Below are positions 8,240 to 15,789 of a stretch of 64,000 bases of DNA, one piece after another. The notes beneath the pieces are model-generated. The model was not told the DNA's origin. It searched no databases and was given only the letters and a program-made list of their open reading frames with translations. The position numbers and the translations under genes were made by a program. This DNA is from Cyanobacteria bacterium SZAS LIN-3. GTDB lineage: Bacteria > Cyanobacteriota > Vampirovibrionia > Obscuribacterales > Obscuribacteraceae. The stretch spans positions 1 to 64,000 of the forward strand of contig JAFEAV010000017.1 in assembly GCA_018266215.1 (NCBI GenBank), given 5' to 3'. The first letter of the stretch is position 1, and every line of letters begins with the position of its first letter.

Positions 8240-10807
8240 TTAAGCCCTTTGCAGGTATCGCACCATCTGGGTGTACTCGTTCAGGTCGGCCGAAGTCTGC
8301 TGCAAATCGGCTCCGTCGGCATAGACATGCACCAGCGGTTCGACGGCGTCGGGCAGGATGAGAATCCAGTGATCCGGCCGCGTCTGAATCTTCACCCCAT
8401 CGAGAAGCTCCATTGGACGGTCGTGGTGCTTCTCTACGAGCAGACGCATGACCCGACCCTTGCGCTCCCAGGGGCAGTGCACCGAGTCGACCTGATAATA
8501 GAGCGGCGGCAGGTCGGCCACGGCCTGATGCAGGGTGCGGCCCTGATAGGTCAGATGCTCCAGCACCTGTCCTACAGCAAACATCGCGTCATAGCCATTT
8601 TGAAACTCGGGGAAAATGAAACAGCCATTGGCGCTGCCGCCCACAACCGCGTCATCGAGCTTGGCTGTCGTGGAGCCTATCTCGGTCTCGGAAGCCTTGC
8701 AGCGCACAACTTTGCAGTTGTAGCGCGAGGCAATGCGCTCAATTATTGAGCTGGCGTTGACCGGCACGACGATCGAGCGACCGGTCTTGTCGCGCAAAAT
8801 AATATCGGCCACGGTGGCAAGCAAGAGTTCGCCCCGGATAATCTGACCGCTCTCATCGACCAGGGTCATTTGCTCGCCGTTGCGACCGATCTGGACACCA
8901 AAATCCGCATTCAGAGCTTTGACTACATCAGCCAGCTGCTTGCGCATCGTGATGCGCTCTTCCTGGCGAGGCGGCACGTTGCGAATGGAGCTGTTGAGTA
9001 CGACCGTTTCTATACCGAGCTGACCGAGCAGGTCGGGCAGAAGCACACCGGTCTCGGCCATGGCGTAGTCGATCACAACCTTGGGAGCATGGGTGGAAAT
9101 ATTGCCGGCCTTGGTCACCCGGGTGTAGTTTGAACCGGGCACGATACAAAAAGGCACTTTGTCCTCTTCAAAGACCTGACCTTTTACGTGCTGCAAAAAT
9201 TCATCCACGTAATACTCTTTGACGCGGCTGGGGAAGCCGATCGTACCGACATCGGCAGGAGAGCAGCGGGGGAAATCTTCTTTGAAGAAGGTGGCTTCGA
9301 TTTTGCGTTCCATGGCTTTGGTGATGGCGACACCCTGGCTGTCGAAAAATTCCACAGTCACTTTGTCGATCTCACGCTGCGACACCCGCACATGCACAAG
9401 GCCAGTCGCTCTCTGGGTTTTGACATAATAACGAGAGATGGGCAAAGGCATTGATTCCAGGTTTTGCACCTCAATGCCGACCGACACCAGACCGGATACC
9501 ATGGCCCGGCTTATCATCTGGCTGACCTTCCAGTAATCGCGGCTGACCAGCACAGGACCCGACTTGAGAGTGGCTCCGTAGGCCGCCGCCAGGTTGACGG
9601 CAAACTCTGGGGTGATCTCCACATTGGCCAGACCGCGCACGCCATGAGCACCAAATAAGGTGCGGGGAGCGCGGGTGCCCCAGATCAAAGAGGTCAAAAC
9701 TTTGGCGCCGGAGTCAACGTTTTTATCAGGCCAGATGCGCACATCCGGGTTGATTGTAGCTTCCTGGCCGATGGAGGAATTGTCTCCGATGATAGCCCCT
9801 TCGAGAAGCTCGGCCGAATCATGAACGGTGGAATTATTACAGACGACACAGGCGCGCAACTCGGCTTTGTGGCCGATGTAGACGTTGGACCAGATAACCG
9901 GCTGTTTCAGTGAAGCCTTTTCCTGAACAACGACATTGCCACCAATAGTGGTGTAGCTGGAAATGACAGTCTCGCGACCGATGCGACAATTTTCGCCAAT
10001 CATCACCGGCGCTTGCAGAGTGACAGAGGCGTCAATTTGTGTGCCCTGACCGACCCAGACACCAGGTTCAATCTGGGGCAGATCGATCTTCATATCGACC
10101 TTACCGTCCAGCACATCAGCATGGGCCTGACGATAGACAGCCAGGTTGCCGATATCGCACCAGTATCCGTCGGCTACATAGCCGTACATGGGCTCGTTGC
10201 GCAAGAGAAGGAGCGGGAAAAGATCGTTGGAGAAATCCTGCTCGCGGCCCATAATGATGTAGAGCAAAACTTCCGGCTCAAGGATATAAGTGCCGGTATT
10301 GACCGTATCGGAAAAGATTTCGGAGGCCCCGGGCTTTTCCACGAAGCGCTGGATTTTGCCTTCGTTGTCGGTGATTACCACACCGTAATCGAGGGGATTT
10401 TCAACACGCTTGAGTACGAGGGTAGCCTTCGATTTTTTCTCTTTGTGAAACTTGACCGCCTTGGCTAGATCGATATCGGTCAAGCTGTCGCCCGAGATGA
10501 CGACAAAGGTGTCGTCGAGCTGATCTTGAATGGCCTTGACGCAACCGGCGGTACCGAGGGCCTTACCTTCCTCCACCGAATAGCGAATGTTGCAACCGAA
10601 GTCGGAGCCGTCGCCGAAATAGTCGCGAATGGCATCGGGCAGATAGAAGAGAGTAAAAATGATATCTCTGAAATCGTGCTTCTTCAGCAGATTGACGATG
10701 TGCTCGGCAATTGGCTTATTAGCCACCGGTACCATCGGTTTGGGCAAATTACAAGTCAGCGGTCTGAGCCTTGTGCCGGATCCACCAGCCATGATTACCG
10801 CTTTCAT
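8240..10807 (-). CDS. Mannose-1-phosphate guanylyltransferase fused to a degenerate phosphomannomutase domain
   Basis: An 855-residue fusion. Residues 1-235 are a nucleotidyltransferase (MAGGSGTRLRPLT and PKPMVPV; later a short hexapeptide left-handed helix, about 255-370, with repeats of the GENCRIG type). Residues about 380-855 align in layout with phosphohexomutases. It would make GDP-mannose or another NDP-sugar for surface glycans. In the mutase half the phospho-Ser loop TASHNP is replaced by RVSQREID and the metal loop DGDxDR by IGRNGEQ, so mutase activity is doubtful. The second ATG (10807) has GGAGG 8 bases upstream, while the first (10813) lies too close to it. The glycosyltransferase gene is 46 bases upstream on the same strand. 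Confidence 0.88.
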   Translation of the reverse strand: MKAVIMAGGSGTRLRPLTCNLPKPMVPVANKPIAEHIVNLLKKHDFRDIIFTLFYLPDAIRDYFGDGSDFGCNIRYSVEEGKALGTAGCVKAIQDQLDDTFVVISGDSLTDIDLAKAVKFHKEKKSKATLVLKRVENPLDYGVVITDNEGKIQRFVEKPGASEIFSDTVNTGTYILEPEVLLYIIMGREQDFSNDLFPLLLLRNEPMYGYVADGYWCDIGNLAVYRQAHADVLDGKVDMKIDLPQIEPGVWVGQGTQIDASVTLQAPVMIGENCRIGRETVISSYTTIGGNVVVQEKASLKQPVIWSNVYIGHKAELRACVVCNNSTVHDSAELLEGAIIGDNSSIGQEATINPDVRIWPDKNVDSGAKVLTSLIWGTRAPRTLFGAHGVRGLANVEITPEFAVNLAAAYGATLKSGPVLVSRDYWKVSQMISRAMVSGLVSVGIEVQNLESMPLPISRYYVKTQRATGLVHVRVSQREIDKVTVEFFDSQGVAITKAMERKIEATFFKEDFPRCSPADVGTIGFPSRVKEYYVDEFLQHVKGQVFEEDKVPFCIVPGSNYTRVTKAGNISTHAPKVVIDYAMAETGVLLPDLLGQLGIETVVLNSSIRNVPPRQEERITMRKQLADVVKALNADFGVQIGRNGEQMTLVDESGQIIRGELLLATVADIILRDKTGRSIVVPVNASSIIERIASRYNCKVVRCKASETEIGSTTAKLDDAVVGGSANGCFIFPEFQNGYDAMFAVGQVLEHLTYQGRTLHQAVADLPPLYYQVDSVHCPWERKGRVMRLLVEKHHDRPMELLDGVKIQTRPDHWILILPDAVEPLVHVYADGADLQQTSADLNEYTQMVRYLQRA

Positions 10808-10853
10808 GCTCATTTCCTCCCGAGGTACTAGTTAGTACGAGTATCTGCCGTTT

Positions 10854-12131
10854 CTACTTTTTGCTTTCTGAGCGCTTGCCTGGTGCCACCGCCGGTGCCG
10901 CCACATCGGCCGGCTTGTCGGGATGCGAGGCGACCACATCAGCCCCAATCAAACCGGCTTCCCGCCAGACTTTTTCGTATACTTCATAGGTGCGGCGGGC
11001 GATAACTTTCCAGTTATAGATATGCTGCACTTTGTCATAACCGGTTTCTTTCAAACGCTGGGCCAGCTCAGGATTGCGCAGCACCTGCAGCAGTCCCCAG
11101 GCGAGCGAAGCCGGGTCGCCGGCATAGGTGGTGACACCGGTGACCATGTGTTCGACAAAGTCACGCAGACCACCTACATCGGTTGTCACCACAGGCACTT
11201 GAGCGGCCATGCCTTCCAGAGCGACTATGCCGAAGGGCTCATAGAGGCTGGGAATGCAGACAGCGTTGGCGCATTTGTAGAGACGCTTCAATTCTTCGTC
11301 GCCGACGTAGCCGAGGAAATGTGTATTGTCGCTGATGCCCAGAGCTGCCGCCTGGCGTTTCAGGTCTTCTAAGTAGTAGCCGGTGCCGACCAGCAAAAAC
11401 TGCGTACCGGGACGCTCGGAAAGCACACGGGGAGCGGCATCAAGCAGGACCTGCACGCCTTTTTCGCGCACCATACGACCGACATAAAGCACGATCTGCT
11501 CGTGTTCCCAGGCGTAGTTGTTGCGCATCGTGCGCGGGTCAAATTCAAAATCAAAGACCGAAGGATCGGTGCCGTTCGGCACAATCACAATCTTGTCGGC
11601 GGGCATCTTAAAGAGATGCTGCAATTCGGAGTGCATGGCGTGGGAATTGACGATCACTTCCCAGGCCTCAAAAGTCAAACGCCATTCCATCTGGTGGATG
11701 TAGCGCTGCAAATCATTGTGCGTGCCGTGCATGCGGCCCGATTCGGTGGCGTGCATGGTGGCGACAAAGGGAATGCCGAAGCCGCTCTTCATCACCCAGG
11801 CAGCATCGGTCACCATCCAGTCATGAGCGTGGATGATATCAAAGGGCGTCTGTCTGTGGATCTGGATGGCATACTGGAGCAGGCCGAAATTGAGGCGATT
11901 GACCCAGGTAAGAAAGTCAGGGGTGGTGTCGGTCTGGGTTTTGACGCGGTGTACATGCACACCACCGGCGTCTATCGAATGCTCGGGCTCGCCCGGATGG
12001 TCGGCGGTGACAACATGCACCTCCAGGCCCATCTTGGCCAGCTCCTGCGACAGCGCCCAAACAACTCTGGCCAGTCCGCCGATAATGCGCGGCGGGTACT
12101 CCCAGGACAGCATCAAGACTCTTTTTGCCAA
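10854..12131 (-). CDS. Glycosyltransferase family 4 (GT-B fold)
   Basis: A 425-residue GT4 enzyme. The N-terminal lobe opens with VLMLSWEYPPRIIGGLARVV, the glycine-rich loop seen in glycogen-synthase-like and related GT4 proteins; HAHDW is in the acceptor lobe; VPNGTD and the donor-site motif EPFGIVALEGMAAQVPVV (EX7E) are in the C-terminal lobe. It transfers a sugar from a nucleotide donor; the acceptor cannot be told. The TTG start lies 8 bases after the gpsA stop, and its Shine-Dalgarno sequence AGGGGG overlaps that stop codon, so the two are coupled. With the GDP-mannose enzyme downstream, a surface polysaccharide role is plausible, but an alpha-glucan role is an alternative. Confidence 0.9.
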   Translation of the reverse strand: MAKRVLMLSWEYPPRIIGGLARVVWALSQELAKMGLEVHVVTADHPGEPEHSIDAGGVHVHRVKTQTDTTPDFLTWVNRLNFGLLQYAIQIHRQTPFDIIHAHDWMVTDAAWVMKSGFGIPFVATMHATESGRMHGTHNDLQRYIHQMEWRLTFEAWEVIVNSHAMHSELQHLFKMPADKIVIVPNGTDPSVFDFEFDPRTMRNNYAWEHEQIVLYVGRMVREKGVQVLLDAAPRVLSERPGTQFLLVGTGYYLEDLKRQAAALGISDNTHFLGYVGDEELKRLYKCANAVCIPSLYEPFGIVALEGMAAQVPVVTTDVGGLRDFVEHMVTGVTTYAGDPASLAWGLLQVLRNPELAQRLKETGYDKVQHIYNWKVIARRTYEVYEKVWREAGLIGADVVASHPDKPADVAAPAVAPGKRSESKK

Positions 12132-12139
12132 TTGGCCCC

Positions 12140-13204
12140 CTATTCGCTCGCAAGCGGTCTGCTTAGAAGCGCCATGATAGCGCCTGCGGGCGTTGAATTT
12201 CCCTTAAGTGTGGACTCCACTTGCTCGGCTATGGGTAGCTCCAGCCCCAACCTTTGCGAAAGTTCACAAACCGCCGCGGCCGTTGTCACGCCCTCGGCAA
12301 CCGCCCCCAGACCGGTGAGTATTTGATCCAGAGTTTTGCCCCGGACAAGCTCAAAACCGACCCGATAGTTACGCGACAGGGGAGAAGCACAGGTGGCGAA
12401 AAGGTCGCCCATCCCGGCAAGACCGGCAAGAGTGGTTGGTTTGGCGCCCAGGCGGACGGCCAGCCGGGTCATCTCGGCCAGACCGCGGGTGAGCAGCGCC
12501 GCCTTGGCATTGACGCCCAGGCCAAGACCATCGCAGCTGCCGGCGGCAATGGCGATGATATTTTTCAAAGTGCCGCCCAGCTCACAGCCGATGACATCGT
12601 CATTGGCATAAACGCGAAACTTGGAGACACTGAGCAGCTCCTGCAAAGCGCGGGCCAGCTCGAAATTGCTGGAGGCAATCACCGAGGCGGCCGGCATGCC
12701 GTTCAATATTTCCTCCGAAAGATTCGGCCCGGTCAGGGCAGCGATGGGCCGCCCGGGGAGCACCTCGGCCAGGACCTCACTCATGCGCATCAAGGTGCCC
12801 AGCTCCAGCCCCTTGACGGCGCTGACCAGGGCCGGCAATTGACCATCGAGACCATGCCCGATGGAAACCAGAGAGGCTGACGGCGAGCCCTCCGCCGAGA
12901 GCAGGAGCGCCACTTCCTGGGCCAGACTGCGCAGACTCTGCGAAGTGCAGGCAAAAACAATGACACTGGCACCATCGATGCAGGCCTTGAGATTGTCTTC
13001 CACAACAATCGTCGGCGCGATGGCGAAGCCCCTTGGCTTGTCCATCACCCGCGTCTGCCTCAGGCGCTCGGCCTTGACCTGATCCCGGCAATAGACAAAA
13101 ACATCGAGCGGCTCCTTGCGAAATTTCTCCGAACCGCGCACCCACAGCCCCGCCAGAGTGAGCCCCCAGGCGCCTGCTCCTAAAACGGCTATTTTAGCTG
13201 CCAT
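12140..13204 (-). CDS. gpsA: NAD(P)-dependent glycerol-3-phosphate dehydrogenase
   Basis: A 354-residue enzyme that reduces dihydroxyacetone phosphate to sn-glycerol-3-phosphate for phospholipid synthesis. It shows the Rossmann motif AVLGAGAWGLTLA at the N-terminus, LTGPNLSEEI, the catalytic-Lys region GCELGGTLKNIIAIAAG, and the GLAGMGDLFATCASPLSRNYRVG C-terminal signature. Length is normal for GpsA. Its ATG overlaps the stop of the upstream diguanylate cyclase gene by one base (TAATG), so the two are translationally coupled, an unexpected pairing of a housekeeping lipid enzyme with a signalling protein. Confidence 0.96.
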   Translation of the reverse strand: MAAKIAVLGAGAWGLTLAGLWVRGSEKFRKEPLDVFVYCRDQVKAERLRQTRVMDKPRGFAIAPTIVVEDNLKACIDGASVIVFACTSQSLRSLAQEVALLLSAEGSPSASLVSIGHGLDGQLPALVSAVKGLELGTLMRMSEVLAEVLPGRPIAALTGPNLSEEILNGMPAASVIASSNFELARALQELLSVSKFRVYANDDVIGCELGGTLKNIIAIAAGSCDGLGLGVNAKAALLTRGLAEMTRLAVRLGAKPTTLAGLAGMGDLFATCASPLSRNYRVGFELVRGKTLDQILTGLGAVAEGVTTAAAVCELSQRLGLELPIAEQVESTLKGNSTPAGAIMALLSRPLASE

Positions 13205-14862
13205 TATCTGGACTGCACCGACATATCATCGGTGTATGCGATGGCACAGTTGCGACCGGCGGCCTTGGCCTGGGCCAGAGCTTTACCGGCGGCGTTGAGC
13301 CAGGTTTCCAGAGACATGGTCTGAGCATCGAGCACGGCTATGCCGGCCGAACAGGTGGCATAAAAACCGGCATGCGAAAGAGTGGAATGCTGAATGGAAG
13401 CGAAATCGGCAATCAGTCTAGAAGCCAGCGAGAGTGCTTCGGCCTCGTCCAGACCTTCGCCGATAATGCCAAACTCATCGCCCGAATAGCGACCGATGAT
13501 GTCGGACTGACGCAGACGGCGGCTCAGAAGCATAGAAAGGGCGACCAGCACTTTGTCTCCACCGGGGTAACCGTGGCGTTCATTGATGGAGCGGAAGTAA
13601 TCGATGTCCAGCAAAATCAAAACGGTGAAGCCCGAGTGGCGCTTGCGCTGGGCGATGACAGTCTGCGCCTGTTCCATAAACGAAGTGTGATTGAGGCAGT
13701 TGGTGAGGCCGTCGCGATGCAGCAGTGTGCGCAGAAAGCGGGCGCGCTCAAGACGGGACGAAACAGAGCTGAGCAAAAGAGCGGGCGGCACGGGCTTGAC
13801 CAGATGGTCGTCGCCTCCGGCGCGGGCGCTCTCAATGCGGGCATCAATCTGCCCCTGGGTGGTGAGGAAAAGTATGGGAAGGGTGGCGTGGCGTTCGTCC
13901 TGACGCACATAGCGAGCCAACTCATAGCCCGTCATACCCGGCAGCATCACGTCGAGCAAGACCAGGTCAGGCTGGAAAGCCGACATGTAGGACTCAAAAT
14001 TTTTGGGGTCGGTGCAGGTGCGCACCTGATACCCGGCCGATTCCAGAAAGGCGCGGATAAATGCGGCCTGGTCGGGATCGTCTTCGACCGAGAGGATACG
14101 CGGGGTTTCCTGATAACGCTTGTCGAGCAAATAGCGCAGGCGGCGAAACATGGCTTTGGTATCGACTGGCTTTTCAAAGTGGGCGTCGGCTCCGCAGTGG
14201 ATGGAGCGGACTTTATCGAGAAATCCTGTTTGCTTGGAAACTATGACTATGGCCATTTCATCGCCACCGGGCATGGCTCGTATCTTTTCCACCAGCTCAT
14301 AGGCATCGCCGTCGGCCAGCGGGATCTCAAGGATCAAACCCTCGGGCATGCGCTTTTCCAGCTCGGCCAGAGTGGTGGCAACCGAGCGCGCGCTGCGGAA
14401 GCCGTAGCCATTTTCTTCAACCATCTTGCGCAGCGAGAGCAGGTCTTTCTGGTCCTCGTCGATGACGAGGATTTCCTGCCGGCCGGATGTTGCCATCGGA
14501 CGGACCCGGCCCAGATTAGTGGTCTCGGGCGGATCGTCGCCACCGGTAAATTGTCCGGAAAGCTCCTGCAAAAGGGCTTTTAAGCGCTCAAGATCGGCCG
14601 GCTGAGCCGGTCCCTGATGCTTGGTGATGGTCTCACAGAGCTTTTCGCCCTCAACCCCGAGACTGGAAACCCTCTGAAAGCCATACATCGACCCGGATCC
14701 AGCCAACCAGTGAAAATGCCGGCTCAACTGCACGGCAAGATCTTTGTTCATAGGATTGGAAATAAGCTTGGTGACAAGCTCGATGATTTGTGTCAGACGA
14801 TCGGTTGAACGCTGCACATACTGGCTTTTGAGTTCTGAAAAGGTTTCCTGCCACGAGGCCAT
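13204..14862 (-). CDS. HPt-REC-REC-GGDEF diguanylate cyclase
   Basis: A 552-residue cytoplasmic signalling protein. Domains in order: an HPt-like helical domain (1-110, with His51 in HWLAGSGSMYG), receiver 1 (about 130-245), receiver 2 (about 255-375) and a GGDEF domain (about 385-545). The GGDEF loop is SGDEF and is preceded by an intact inhibitory I-site RQSD, so c-di-GMP synthesis with product feedback is likely. Receiver 2 has a normal phospho-Asp (LLDVMLP), whereas receiver 1 has Glu in its place (LILEIPLADGD). The gene starts 5 bases after the stop of a CheY-like gene, and its GGAGGGAT ribosome-binding site overlaps that gene's end. It probably receives phosphate from the neighbouring kinase system. 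Confidence 0.93.
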   Translation of the reverse strand: MASWQETFSELKSQYVQRSTDRLTQIIELVTKLISNPMNKDLAVQLSRHFHWLAGSGSMYGFQRVSSLGVEGEKLCETITKHQGPAQPADLERLKALLQELSGQFTGGDDPPETTNLGRVRPMATSGRQEILVIDEDQKDLLSLRKMVEENGYGFRSARSVATTLAELEKRMPEGLILEIPLADGDAYELVEKIRAMPGGDEMAIVIVSKQTGFLDKVRSIHCGADAHFEKPVDTKAMFRRLRYLLDKRYQETPRILSVEDDPDQAAFIRAFLESAGYQVRTCTDPKNFESYMSAFQPDLVLLDVMLPGMTGYELARYVRQDERHATLPILFLTTQGQIDARIESARAGGDDHLVKPVPPALLLSSVSSRLERARFLRTLLHRDGLTNCLNHTSFMEQAQTVIAQRKRHSGFTVLILLDIDYFRSINERHGYPGGDKVLVALSMLLSRRLRQSDIIGRYSGDEFGIIGEGLDEAEALSLASRLIADFASIQHSTLSHAGFYATCSAGIAVLDAQTMSLETWLNAAGKALAQAKAAGRNCAIAYTDDMSVQSR

Positions 14863-14867
14863 TAAAT

Positions 14868-15233
14868 CTATCCCTCCAGAATGGCTTTCATCTGGTTTGC
14901 CAGGACGGTGGGATCAAACGGTTTTGTCAGGATGCCCTTGGCACCCATGCGCTTCAACCTTTCCATCTCGGTGGTCATTACTTTAGCAGTAAGGAAAATC
15001 ACTGGGATACCACGTGTACGCTCATGACTACGCAAACGTTCCAGCGTACTGGGACCGTCCATCAAAGGCATCATCATGTCCAGGAGGATAACATCGGGCT
15101 GCTCGGCGGCCGCTTTGTTAATACCGTCCTGGCCATTATCGGCCTCTATCACTTCGAGACCACCCAGGATGCTCAGACTCATGCTGGCTATCGCGCGCGT
15201 GTCTTCTTCATCGTCGATGATGAGAACTCTCAT
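14868..15233 (-). CDS. Single-domain response regulator (CheY-like)
   Basis: A 121-residue free receiver: acidic pocket IDDEEDT near the N-terminus, phospho-Asp in VILLDMMMPLMDG, conserved Thr in VIFLTAK and Lys in ILTKPFDP. There is no output domain, so it passes phosphate on or acts by protein contact. It lies directly before the HPt-REC-REC-GGDEF gene, whose HPt domain could exchange phosphate with it. The 97-base gap upstream (15234-15330) has no feature that I can support. Confidence 0.94.
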   Translation of the reverse strand: MRVLIIDDEEDTRAIASMSLSILGGLEVIEADNGQDGINKAAAEQPDVILLDMMMPLMDGPSTLERLRSHERTRGIPVIFLTAKVMTTEMERLKRMGAKGILTKPFDPTVLANQMKAILEG

Positions 15234-15330
15234 ATTTTTACCTACCCTGCCAATTCAGCCAAAGTTGCCAACTGCCAATATTTCGCCATTAATACATTAA
15301 TACCCAGGATCACCGAGAGAACTACTCCAC

Positions 15331-15720
15331 CTAATCGGCAGAACGCAATTTACCCGCCGTCAAAAGAATATTTTTTATCTGCGTACCCAGACGCTCGGGG
15401 TCAAACGGTTTGGTAATCACCGCCAGCGCCCCCAATTTTTTCATTTCCTCAAAGCCGTCAAACATCCCCTTGGTGGTGCAAAAAATCACCGGCACTTCGC
15501 GGGTAGTGGGATTCTGACGCAGATTGGCAAGTGTTTCCTGACCATCCATACCCGGCATAACCAGGTCCAGGAGTATGACGTCGGGATTTTCCTCCGCCGC
15601 CATGGCAAGACCCTCAGAGCCCGAACCCGCCTCCACCACATCATGGCCCGATAAAAGGCCGAGACAGGTTGCGGCTATGGTGCGGTAGTCTTCCTCATCA
15701 TCAATAATCAATACCTTCAT
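15331..15720 (-). CDS. Single-domain response regulator (CheY-like)
   Basis: A 129-residue free receiver closely similar to its neighbour at 14868 (IDDEEDYR, VILLDLVMPGMDG, VIFCTTKG, VITKPFDPERLG), probably an old tandem duplicate. The conserved Thr/Ser position is kept as CTT. It lies between the PAS histidine kinase (69 bases upstream) and the second receiver, which suggests that both are targets of that kinase. A weak 6-base inverted repeat (TAACCT/AGGTTA) lies in the 69-base gap. Confidence 0.93.
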   Translation of the reverse strand: MKVLIIDDEEDYRTIAATCLGLLSGHDVVEAGSGSEGLAMAAEENPDVILLDLVMPGMDGQETLANLRQNPTTREVPVIFCTTKGMFDGFEEMKKLGALAVITKPFDPERLGTQIKNILLTAGKLRSAD

Positions 15721-15789
15721 GGCTTTAACTTACCAACCATCGAAGGAGCTTAACCTAGAAAAATCGAGGTTAGGCCAAGAAAATTTGAT

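Noticed and set aside
8231..8247. Hairpin at the end of the mannose-enzyme gene as terminator
   Set aside because: The stem is only 4 bp (GGGC/GCCC) with a loop of 9, and the T-rich stretch is 10 bases away, so it is too weak to call.
13372..14583. Plus-strand open frame of 403 residues
   Set aside because: It is antisense to the HPt-REC-REC-GGDEF gene, which has clear domain motifs; the frame is a shadow.
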